Source: Clostridiales bacterium (lineage in GTDB: Bacteria > Bacillota > Clostridia > Oscillospirales > Acutalibacteraceae). From it: DNA of 5,346 nucleotides. Both the position numbers and the translations under genes were made by a program. The stretch lies in assembly GCA_012511005.1 (NCBI GenBank), contig JAAZGX010000005.1, positions 1 to 5,346 of the forward strand. The letters run 5' to 3'. Shown here in pieces: positions 1-5,346 of this stretch (position 1 is its first letter; every line of letters starts with the position of its first letter). The notes beneath the pieces were generated by a model that saw only the letters and a program-made list of their open reading frames with translations, was not told where the DNA came from and did no database searches.

Positions 1-549
1 ATAGAAGTTGATAAGAAAACAAAAGTAAATTTAACGGTAAGCACAGGAACACCGGCGACAGGCTCTGTTGATATTATCGTTGCCTTGCCGAAAATCGGAA
101 GGGCAAATCTTGAAATTTGTGTTAACGATGTTTTTGTAGGCAATCCGCTCGTTGTAAATGCGGAAGGTCAATCAAGAGTTGTGACGGTAACGGGTTCAGG
201 CTCAAATAATGTTGTTGCAATCTTTGTGGATGACCAAAAAATTTATGAGGCATATGTTGACTTTACAAAATCTCCGGCTGAAGTAACAAATGTAAGAACC
301 TTTAAGTATGCAACATATATAGATGTTACGGGTATGGAGGCGTTTGCGGCTAAAAGCCGCCTTGAAGACGCGGGATTTACAAATATTGTGTTTATGTTTT
401 CTGAAACGCAATCAGGAACTAAGGGGACGGTATATAAACAAAATCCGCCGTATTCATCCACATCCGGCGTTAATAGCTCTACGGAGATTACTCTCCATAT
501 AATAGGGACCGAGGAAGATATTACAAAAAGAAATCCCTTTGGACTATAA
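1..549 (+). CDS. pknB: C-terminal part of a PASTA-domain Ser/Thr protein kinase (5' end outside window)
   Basis: The frame is open from the first base, so 182 C-terminal residues are visible; the TTG at 85 is an internal leucine codon, not a start. Fragment residues 1-16 (VDKKTKVNLTVSTG) look like the last strand of a PASTA repeat. About residues 21-91 form a beta-rich stretch ending in VAIFVDDQKIYEAYVDF. About residues 104-168 are a further PASTA repeat with DVTGMEAFAAKSRLEDAGF and GTVYKQNPP, followed by a short polar tail. In the family, PASTA repeats are extracellular, bind peptidoglycan fragments, and sit after a single membrane helix and a cytoplasmic kinase domain. Neither helix nor kinase domain is visible here, so assignment as a kinase rests on the PASTA repeats and on the adjacent rsgA, the usual neighbour of prkC/pknB. 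An alternative is another PASTA protein such as a penicillin-binding protein, which the neighbour makes less likely. Confidence 0.85.
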   Translation: MEVDKKTKVNLTVSTGTPATGSVDIIVALPKIGRANLEICVNDVFVGNPLVVNAEGQSRVVTVTGSGSNNVVAIFVDDQKIYEAYVDFTKSPAEVTNVRTFKYATYIDVTGMEAFAAKSRLEDAGFTNIVFMFSETQSGTKGTVYKQNPPYSSTSGVNSSTEITLHIIGTEEDITKRNPFGL

Positions 550-552
550 TAT

Positions 553-1449
553 ATGGATAATAAGAATGGTTTAAAAGGACTTATATTAAAGGGGATTGGC
601 GGCTTTTATTATGTTGAAGCCGCCAATAAAGTATATTCCTGCAAGGCGCGGGGAGTGTTTAGAAAACAGAAAATAACGCCTCTTTCCGGTGATGAAGTTA
701 TAATATCTGTAAACGAGGCAGAGGACAATACCATTGAAGAAATATTGCCCCGTAAAAACTTCTTGTTAAGACCGCCCGTTGCGAATATAGGCAGATTAAT
801 TATTATTTCATCAACAAAAGAGCCGAGTCCCGTTTTATTTCTTATTGATAAGCTAATAGCAATAGCGGTAAATAAAGATATTGAGCCGGTAGTAGCTTTT
901 TCAAAAAGTGATTTAGAGGACACTTCGCGGTATATACAAATATATAAAAAGGCGGGAATAAAGACGCTTAGCATATCCGCCGTAACGCATGAGGGAAAAG
1001 AGCGGTTAACAGAGCTTATTTCCGATAAAATTAATGTATTTACAGGGAATTCAGGCGTAGGCAAATCTTCAATCTTAAATATTTTAGAAACGGATATAAA
1101 TCAAAAAGTAGGAGAAATCAGTAAAAAATTAGGCAGAGGGCGTCATACAACAAGAGAGGTCGAGCTTTTTAAGTTTAAGAACGGCTATATTGCCGATACT
1201 CCCGGATTTTCAGCACTTGAAACGGGTAAATCTGAAATAATACCTAAAGATGTTCTGCCGTTTTGTTTTCCGGAGTTTTTGCCTTATCTCGGCAAATGCA
1301 AATTTTCCACCTGCTCACATACTAACGATGCCGGATGTGTTATATCGGAGGCGGTAAAAAAAGGCGAAATCGGCATAAGCCGTTATGAAAGCTACAAAAC
1401 CATGTACGATGAAGTAAAGGATATTGAGGAATGGTCTTTATCGCCCTAA
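553..1449 (+). CDS. rsgA: RsgA, ribosome small-subunit-dependent GTPase A
   Basis: This 298-residue protein has the normal RsgA length and order. An N-terminal OB-fold (about 5-65, starting KGLILKGIGGFYYV) is followed by a circularly permuted GTPase domain: G4-like FSKSD at 116-120, G1 P-loop GNSGVGKSS at 165-173, switch I GRGRHTT at 194-200 and G3 DTPGF at 215-219. A C-terminal zinc site has C249, C254, H256 and C262 in the family spacing C-x4-C-x-H-x5-C. The family binds the 30S subunit late in assembly and hydrolyses GTP to release itself after maturation. The G4 position has Ser where NKxD normally has Asn, which is unusual. The start codon lies 3 bases after the kinase stop and no good Shine-Dalgarno sequence precedes it, so translational coupling to the kinase gene is likely. 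No rho-independent terminator is evident immediately after it. Confidence 0.96.
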   Translation: MDNKNGLKGLILKGIGGFYYVEAANKVYSCKARGVFRKQKITPLSGDEVIISVNEAEDNTIEEILPRKNFLLRPPVANIGRLIIISSTKEPSPVLFLIDKLIAIAVNKDIEPVVAFSKSDLEDTSRYIQIYKKAGIKTLSISAVTHEGKERLTELISDKINVFTGNSGVGKSSILNILETDINQKVGEISKKLGRGRHTTREVELFKFKNGYIADTPGFSALETGKSEIIPKDVLPFCFPEFLPYLGKCKFSTCSHTNDAGCVISEAVKKGEIGISRYESYKTMYDEVKDIEEWSLSP

Positions 1450-1471
1450 GGCATATCGGGCACAGCTCCTG

Positions 1472-1499
1472 TCACCTTAATATTATCACTGCGTATAAT
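1472..1499 (+). promoter_or_regulatory. Candidate promoter for spoVM (sigma-E-like -10)
   Basis: The element CGTATAAT at 1492-1499 differs from the sigma-E -10 consensus CATACAnT at two positions and also contains a perfect sigma-A-type TATAAT at 1494-1499. The best -35 candidate is TCACCTT at 1472-1478 with a 13-base spacer, but it lacks the ATA core expected for sigma-E, and no TTGACA-like -35 is present at 16-18 bases. The position fits a leader of about 30 bases before the spoVM start. spoVM is sigma-E dependent in B. subtilis. The assignment to a sigma factor is a guess; readthrough from rsgA is also possible. Confidence 0.3.
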
Positions 1500-1537
1500 A
1501 ATATTGTGAAATAATTATTTGCGAAAGGTGGATAAGA

Positions 1538-1612
1538 ATGAAAATTGTGGTATTAAGGAGTCCAAGGGTTTTAAGGGGTGTTCTAAAGCTTATTTTTGGA
1601 ATAAAGAATTAA
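1538..1612 (+). CDS. spoVM: SpoVM, stage V sporulation protein M (24-residue amphipathic helix)
   Basis: The ATG at 1538 follows a good ribosome binding site (AAAGGTGG, 1524-1531) with 6 bases between, and opens 24 codons ending in TAA. The peptide starts MKIVVLRSPRVLRG and ends in LIFGIKN. It matches SpoVM in length (26 residues in B. subtilis), in the MK start, in Pro9, in the alternation of basic and hydrophobic residues after the proline, and in the Gly21 region. In B. subtilis SpoVM inserts as a curvature-sensing amphipathic helix in the outer forespore membrane from the mother cell, recruits SpoIVA, and is needed for coat and cortex formation; Pro9 is important there. Position 6, implicated in SpoIVA contact, is Leu here rather than Ile. 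The location after rsgA matches B. subtilis, where rpe and thiN lie between; both are absent here. The gene is short enough to be missed by standard gene callers. Confidence 0.9.
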   Translation: MKIVVLRSPRVLRGVLKLIFGIKN

Positions 1613-1639
1613 AAAGTCGAACATATTGTTAATTTTCTG

Positions 1640-1668
1640 CACAGCATCAGTTGATGCTGTGTTTTTTT
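1640..1668 (+). terminator. Rho-independent terminator after spoVM
   Basis: A perfect inverted repeat forms a 9-bp stem (CACAGCATC at 1640-1648, GATGCTGTG at 1653-1661) with a 4-base AGTT loop, followed directly by seven T residues at 1662-1668. It lies 27 bases after the spoVM stop. It should end transcripts from the kinase-rsgA-spoVM side and insulate the next operon, whose promoter begins right after the T tract. Confidence 0.92.
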
Positions 1669-1669
1669 A

Positions 1670-1698
1670 TCATAAACAGGACAGGGTTTGAATACATT
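1670..1698 (+). promoter_or_regulatory. Probable sigma-E promoter of the sipL-spoIVA operon
   Basis: The -35 element TCATAAA at 1670-1676 matches five of seven positions of the sigma-E consensus (kmATATT), including the ATA core. A spacer of exactly 14 bases leads to AATACATT at 1691-1698, which matches the -10 consensus CATACAnT except at its first base. Transcription would start near 1705, giving a leader of about 24 bases with the ribosome binding site inside it. Sigma-E control is expected, because spoIVA and sipL are mother-cell sigma-E genes in studied species. Confidence 0.65.
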
Positions 1699-1713
1699 TT
1701 ATTGAAAAGCTAC

Positions 1714-1720
1714 GAGAGGA
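1714..1720 (+). promoter_or_regulatory. Ribosome binding site fixing the sipL start
   Basis: GAGAGGA at 1714-1720 lies 8 bases before the ATG at 1729. The reading frame stays open upstream to a TTG at 1651, but that codon is in the terminator hairpin and upstream of the promoter, so the ATG at 1729 is the start. Confidence 0.8.
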
Positions 1721-1728
1721 GCAAAAAT

Positions 1729-3261
1729 ATGGATATTAGTCTACAAAAAGAAAATTTCGGTTTCAGTTCGGTTATATACGATAGGGTAATTGAGCAGAAT
1801 GTTACGACAGAGCTTAATCTTCCCGATTATATGCCGGATATTTTAAGGGTCATAAGGGCAACATTGACGCCGAGCATTATTTCAGCAAATTTAGTCGGCG
1901 ACAGAATTACGGTAGACGGCACATATGAGGCGCAAATTATTTATTGCTGTGAGGAAGGGGAGCTTCACTCTTATTGCGGGGTTTCAGATTTTTCGCGGTA
2001 CGCCGAATGCCATGATGCAATTTCAACAGATGTGGTGACTGTAAAAGCTGTGTGTGATTACGCAAACTGCCGCGCCTTGTCACCCAAAAAGGCGGAGATT
2101 AAAGGCAACATATCTATACCGGTAAGGCTTATAAGGCGGCAAAGCCAAGAGGTATTAACAGGAGCCGAGGGAGCAGGAATACAATTGAAGGGCGACAACC
2201 TATCGGCAGTATCTATAACAGCGGTAGGTGAAAGAACCTTTTCAATGAGTGATGTGTTCGAGTTGCCCGACAGCAGGGACAGCATAAAAAGCGTGCTGTA
2301 TGCAGATGCCTTTGCGGTAATAGGCGAAGTAAAGCAAATCAGCAACAAGCTAATGCTAAGAGGGGAGCTTTTTGTTGATGTTGCCTACATTCCGGAAAGC
2401 AGCGTATCGACGATAGAGCATATATCACACAGTCTTCCTATAAGCCAGATTATCGAGCTTGAGGGTATTAACGAAAACTCTCTATGCGAGATACATTTAA
2501 GCGTACCTTTAATAGAGGCGTTCGCAAAACCAAAAGCAGATAATACACAAAGAGTTGTTGATATATCGGCATCTGTCGCGGTATTCGTCGTATCGTCAGA
2601 GCCAAAAGAATCAGAGCTTGTGCTTGACGCATATTCAACAACAAATACCGTTGATATAAAAATGAATACACACTCTTTATTGGATTTCGGCGAAACGATT
2701 GACGAGGTTTTAATTATTCCTGAAAGCATTGATGTATCACAAAATGGAGTTACTTCCGTAACGGATATAAGAATTGAAAATCCGAATTATAGTACAACGG
2801 TAACGGAAACAGAGTTTATAACGAGCGGAACGGTAAAAGCGTGTATTATATATACGGATTCTGCAAATTCGCAAAACTATATGGAAAAACTCATTGACAT
2901 AAAAAGTGTGTTACCGAACAACACGGGAAAATCGGCAAGATTTGAGCCAAGGCTTACAGTTACAGGCAGCAGTTTTGTGTTGTCTGCGGCAGAAAAGATA
3001 GATATAAAGGTTGAAGCCGTTATGAAAGGCAATGTTTATTTGGAAAAAACGGTGACATCTGTAAGTGATATAACAGACCTTGGTGAAAAAGAGAAAAGCC
3101 AAAAGGCGCGAGGAGTTACGGTCTATTTTACCGATGATAACGAAAGCTTATGGGATATAGCAAGACGCTACAGCACAACTATTGAAGCTATTGCCGAAGA
3201 AAACGATATTTCGCACGAGGCTTTAACGGAAAAACAAATGCTGATAATTCCGAGTATATAA
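1729..3261 (+). CDS. sipL: SipL-like protein: SPOCS/DUF3794 repeats plus C-terminal LysM
   Basis: The 510-residue product has no signal peptide or membrane segment. Three related beta-rich stretches, at about residues 30-135, 175-270 and 318-400, carry the acidic lead-in and strand pattern of SPOCS (DUF3794) domains, for example LNLPDYMPDILRVIRA near 29-44 and DFGETIDEVLIIPESIDV near 319-336. The C-terminal 48 residues are a LysM domain (ESLWDIARRYSTTIEAIAEE at 472-491, ending QMLIIPSI). SPOCS plus LysM is the architecture of SipL of C. difficile, a mother-cell protein that binds SpoIVA through its LysM domain and is needed for coat assembly around the forespore. Here the gene lies 15 bases upstream of spoIVA in one operon, which supports that role. 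An odd feature is six cysteines between residues 73 and 114. Other SPOCS-LysM proteins exist in Clostridia, so the exact orthology to SipL is inferred from domain order and context. Confidence 0.82.
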   Translation: MDISLQKENFGFSSVIYDRVIEQNVTTELNLPDYMPDILRVIRATLTPSIISANLVGDRITVDGTYEAQIIYCCEEGELHSYCGVSDFSRYAECHDAISTDVVTVKAVCDYANCRALSPKKAEIKGNISIPVRLIRRQSQEVLTGAEGAGIQLKGDNLSAVSITAVGERTFSMSDVFELPDSRDSIKSVLYADAFAVIGEVKQISNKLMLRGELFVDVAYIPESSVSTIEHISHSLPISQIIELEGINENSLCEIHLSVPLIEAFAKPKADNTQRVVDISASVAVFVVSSEPKESELVLDAYSTTNTVDIKMNTHSLLDFGETIDEVLIIPESIDVSQNGVTSVTDIRIENPNYSTTVTETEFITSGTVKACIIYTDSANSQNYMEKLIDIKSVLPNNTGKSARFEPRLTVTGSSFVLSAAEKIDIKVEAVMKGNVYLEKTVTSVSDITDLGEKEKSQKARGVTVYFTDDNESLWDIARRYSTTIEAIAEENDISHEALTEKQMLIIPSI

Positions 3262-3276
3262 GGGAGGAGCAAAATT

Positions 3277-4752
3277 ATGAAAGACAGCATTTACAGTGAA
3301 ATTGCAAAACGCTCTCAAGGGGATATTTACATTGGTGTAGTAGGTCCCGTAAGAACAGGTAAATCAACATTTATAAAAACATTTTGCGACACACTCGTCA
3401 TTCCTAACATAGAAGATGAAAGTGTGAGAGAGCGCGCACTTGATGAAATGCCGCAGTCGTCAGCGGGAAGAACGATTATGACGACAGAGCCAAAGTTTAT
3501 TCCTGAAGAGGCGGTAAATATTACGCTGCCCGGAAACGCTAATCTTAATGTGCGGCTTATTGATTGCGTCGGATACATTGTGCCAAGCGCGTTAGGGTAT
3601 ATCGAAAATGAGCAGCCAAGAATGGTGATGTCGCCGTGGTATGACCACGAAATACCTTTTAATATGGCAGCAGAAATAGGTACTAAGAAAGTTATAAACG
3701 AGCATTCTACAATAGGGCTTGTAATAACAACGGATGGCAGTATAAGTGAAATTCCGCGTGATGAATATGAAGAAGCGGAGGAAAGGGTTATAAACGAGTT
3801 AAAAGAGCTTTCAAAGCCGTTTATAGTTCTCTTAAACTGCATGTACCCGCAAAGCTCTTCGGCAATAGAGCTTTCACAGGTGCTGTCTCTAAAATATGAA
3901 GTACCGGTAATACCCGTAAACTGCCTTGAAATAACAGAGGACGAAATAAAACAAATTTTAACGGCTGTTCTGTTCAGATTTCCCGTTAAAGAAATATCTA
4001 TTAATCTGCCTAATTGGGTGCTTTCGCTTGACCGCTCTCATTGGCTGAGGGAAAATATTCTTGAAACGGTAAAAAATTCCGCAAATAATATTAGTTTTCT
4101 TGAAGATGTTTCCGCTCTTTCACAAGATATTGCCGCAAATGAAAATGTTTTAACTTCTAATGTAAAAGAAATAAATCTTGGCGATGGTTCAGCGGTTATA
4201 AATACAGATATAGGAACAGATTTATTTTTCAATATTCTTGCTGAAAGTACGGGGCTTGAAATATCCGGAGAGCAGGCGCTTATGACTTCTTTAATCGACC
4301 TTGTAGGCGTGAAAAAGGAATATGAAAAAATAAAAGGCGCTTTAGAGGAAGTGGAGGCAACAGGTTATGGTATCGTTATGCCCTCGATTGATGAGTTAAC
4401 GCTCAAAGAGCCGGAAATTGTGAAGCATGGCGGTAAATACGGTGTAAGACTGCGCGCTGAAGCGCCCTCAATCCACTTGATAAAAGCGGATATTACAACG
4501 GAAATTGCTCCTGTCGTGGGTACGGAAAGTCAATCTGAAGAGCTTGTATCTTATCTCTTAAAAGACTATGAAGAAGAGCCGGCACAAATTTGGAACTCAA
4601 ATATTTTCGGAAAATCTTTGAATGAACTCGTCAATGAAGGCTTAAGAAACAAGCTTTACCATATGCCCGTTGACGCCAGAGGCAAGCTTCAAGAAACGCT
4701 TGAAAGAGTGATAAACGAGGGTTGTAACGGTCTTATTTGCATAATACTGTAA
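3277..4752 (+). CDS. spoIVA: SpoIVA, stage IV sporulation protein A (coat basement ATPase)
   Basis: This 491-residue protein is nearly the same length as B. subtilis SpoIVA (492) and is similar throughout, from GDIYIGVVGPVRTGKSTFIK at 15-34 to the closing GLICIIL. It has a Walker A motif GPVRTGKST at 23-31 (K29), a conserved SSAGRTIMTTEPKF stretch at 61-74 with the two threonines at 69-70, and a Walker B-like RLIDCVGY at 93-100 (D96). A GTPase-like N-terminal fold is followed by the middle domain and the conserved C-terminal domain (EPEIVKHGGKYGVRLRA, SIHLIKADI, ETLERVINEG). In B. subtilis the protein is anchored by SpoVM on the outer forespore membrane and hydrolyses ATP to polymerise irreversibly into the coat basement layer. 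The start ATG follows a strong GGGAGGAG (3262-3269) by 7 bases. It is co-transcribed with the SipL-like gene, with no promoter evident in the 15-base gap. Confidence 0.98.
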   Translation: MKDSIYSEIAKRSQGDIYIGVVGPVRTGKSTFIKTFCDTLVIPNIEDESVRERALDEMPQSSAGRTIMTTEPKFIPEEAVNITLPGNANLNVRLIDCVGYIVPSALGYIENEQPRMVMSPWYDHEIPFNMAAEIGTKKVINEHSTIGLVITTDGSISEIPRDEYEEAEERVINELKELSKPFIVLLNCMYPQSSSAIELSQVLSLKYEVPVIPVNCLEITEDEIKQILTAVLFRFPVKEISINLPNWVLSLDRSHWLRENILETVKNSANNISFLEDVSALSQDIAANENVLTSNVKEINLGDGSAVINTDIGTDLFFNILAESTGLEISGEQALMTSLIDLVGVKKEYEKIKGALEEVEATGYGIVMPSIDELTLKEPEIVKHGGKYGVRLRAEAPSIHLIKADITTEIAPVVGTESQSEELVSYLLKDYEEEPAQIWNSNIFGKSLNELVNEGLRNKLYHMPVDARGKLQETLERVINEGCNGLICIIL

Positions 4753-4772
4753 AAGACTATTGTCTTATTTTT
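4753..4772 (+). terminator. Weak terminator-like hairpin after spoIVA
   Basis: Directly after the spoIVA stop, AAGAC (4753-4757) and GTCTT (4762-4766) can pair around a TATT loop, followed by A and then five T residues. The stem is only 5 bp, so termination would be inefficient at best. It is placed correctly for the end of the sipL-spoIVA operon, and no better terminator is seen before spoIVB. Confidence 0.4.
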
Positions 4773-4795
4773 GATTAGACACTTTATTTTTCACC

Positions 4796-4824
4796 TCATA
4801 ATTTCGCTGATTAATGGCAGATTA
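4796..4824 (+). promoter_or_regulatory. Possible forespore (sigma-G-like) promoter of spoIVB
   Basis: TCATA at 4796-4800 fits four of five positions of a sigma-G -35 (GmATR), and CAGATTA at 4818-4824 fits five of seven positions of the -10 (CATACTA), with 17 bases between. The start would fall near 4830, just before the hairpin at 4831-4855. spoIVB is transcribed in the forespore in B. subtilis, which is why these sigma factors were considered. The match is weak and could be chance in AT-rich DNA. Confidence 0.25.
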
Positions 4825-4830
4825 TTAATG

Positions 4831-4855
4831 TAAGCACGCATCAATTTTGTGCTTA
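4831..4855 (+). repeat. Inverted repeat just upstream of the spoIVB ribosome binding site
   Basis: TAAGCAC (4831-4837) and GTGCTTA (4849-4855) are perfect inverted 7-mers separated by 11 bases, extendable by one G-T pair. No T tract follows, so this is not a terminator. The repeat ends one base before GGAGG (4857-4861), the ribosome binding site of spoIVB, and could form a 5' leader hairpin or bind a regulator. Confidence 0.55.
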
Positions 4856-4867
4856 TGGAGGTGAAGG

Positions 4868-5346
4868 ATGAACAGGACAAAAAGAGGAATTAATTTTGTT
4901 TTTGCATTTCTTTTTTTGTTTACCGCAAGTGTTTGTATCATATCCGTAAAAGGTTTCGGTGAAAACGGCAGCGTTTTAGCTGTTGATATCGAAAAAAAAT
5001 TAAATGTCACAGAAGAAACGGATACCTTTAATATTGTTTACCAAACTACGAAAAAATCTAAGGAAAACGACAGGAAATATCTGACTGTTTTAGGTACCGC
5101 GTTTGGAATTAAGCTTTATACTAACGGCGTTATTGTTGTAGGAAGCGAAACGATTTTGACGAAAGACGGATATGTTAATCCCGCGGAAAACGCGGGGCTA
5201 AAACAAGGAGACATTATAACAAAGGCAAACGGTAAAGCGATTAACAGAAATAGCGAGCTTTCAAAAATATTTGCAAACAGCAACGGCGAAAAAATTATTT
5301 TGACGGTAATAAGAGATAATAAAGAAATTAAGTTAGATTTTTATGC
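4868..5346 (+). CDS. spoIVB: SpoIVB, PDZ serine peptidase of stage IV sporulation (3' end outside window)
   Basis: The ATG at 4868 follows GGAGG (4857-4861) by 6 bases and opens a frame that runs to the window end (159 full codons). Residues 1-8 are basic, and about 9-28 (starting NFVFAFLFLFTASV) form a single membrane segment or uncleaved signal, as in SpoIVB. A linker follows, then a PDZ domain at about 75-157 with the ligand loop GTAFGIKLYTNGVIVVG at 76-92 and the helix-strand core NAGLKQGDIITKANGKAI at 108-125. The GTxFGIKLYTxGVxVVG block is characteristic of SpoIVB. In B. subtilis this protein (about 426 residues) is secreted from the forespore into the intermembrane space, self-cleaves, and cuts SpoIVFA to start pro-sigma-K processing. 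The S55 peptidase domain with the catalytic His and Ser lies beyond the window, so activity cannot be judged. Its neighbour here is spoIVA; in many spore formers spoIVB lies between recN and spo0A. Confidence 0.93.
   Translation, partial: MNRTKRGINFVFAFLFLFTASVCIISVKGFGENGSVLAVDIEKKLNVTEETDTFNIVYQTTKKSKENDRKYLTVLGTAFGIKLYTNGVIVVGSETILTKDGYVNPAENAGLKQGDIITKANGKAINRNSELSKIFANSNGEKIILTVIRDNKEIKLDFY

Noticed and set aside
609..1064. 151-codon open frame on the minus strand inside rsgA
   Set aside because: It is antisense to a certain gene, resembles no known protein, and lacks its own control signals.
1443..1461. Possible terminator after rsgA (GCCC and GGGC arms)
   Set aside because: The stem is only 4 bp and no T tract follows.
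1479..1505. AT-only inverted repeat (AATATTAT and ATAATATT, 11 bases apart) before spoVM
   Set aside because: It consists only of A and T, overlaps the candidate -10, and is of a kind common by chance in AT-rich promoter regions.
1478..1505. Two exact TAATATT matches to a sigma-E -35
   Set aside because: No acceptable -10 lies 13-15 bases downstream of either copy, so they are best explained by AT richness.
1651..1728. Extended N-terminus of the SipL-like protein starting at TTG 1651
   Set aside because: The TTG lies in the terminator hairpin and upstream of the likely promoter, and it has no ribosome binding site. The ATG at 1729 has one and gives the expected family N-terminus.
3327..3842. 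171-codon open frame on the minus strand inside spoIVA
   Set aside because: It mirrors the most conserved part of spoIVA and shows no recognisable domain, so it is a shadow frame.
4825..5010. 61-codon minus-strand frame over the start of spoIVB
   Set aside because: It overlaps the spoIVB ribosome binding site and coding start, which are well supported, and has no family features.

Overview
The window reads as chromosomal DNA from an AT-rich, endospore-forming member of the Clostridia (Firmicutes). It carries recognisable sporulation genes, strong GGAGG-type ribosome binding sites, and a pknB-rsgA-spoVM gene order that matches the prkC-rsgA-...-spoVM order of Bacillus subtilis. All genes lie on the + strand and coding density is high. 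I see no mobile element, CRISPR array, tRNA or rRNA.

Layout. Positions 1-549 are the 3' end of a PASTA-domain Ser/Thr protein kinase gene (pknB/prkC type). Three bases later comes rsgA (553-1449), the circularly permuted GTPase of 30S ribosome maturation. A short gap then holds a 24-codon gene (1538-1612) that I identify as spoVM, followed by a clear rho-independent terminator (1640-1668). A sigma-E-like promoter starts immediately after the terminator and drives a two-gene operon. Its first gene (1729-3261) encodes three SPOCS/DUF3794-like regions plus a C-terminal LysM domain, the architecture of SipL. Its second gene is spoIVA (3277-4752), the coat-basement ATPase. After a 115-base gap with a weak terminator-like hairpin, a possible forespore promoter and a second hairpin, spoIVB begins at 4868 and runs off the window end.

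How the genes fit together. By homology, SpoVM is the amphipathic helix that marks the outer forespore membrane, SpoIVA is the ATPase that polymerises there, and SipL is the SpoIVA partner known from Clostridioides difficile. The whole foundation of the spore coat is therefore encoded within about 3.2 kb. SpoIVB is a forespore-secreted serine protease that, in B. subtilis, triggers pro-sigma-K processing across the same membrane pair. The kinase and RsgA are vegetative or housekeeping functions that precede spoVM. No wholly new system is visible. The main points of interest are the small spoVM gene, the compact coat-basement cluster, the cysteine-rich first domain of the SipL-like protein, and the variant G4 motif of RsgA.
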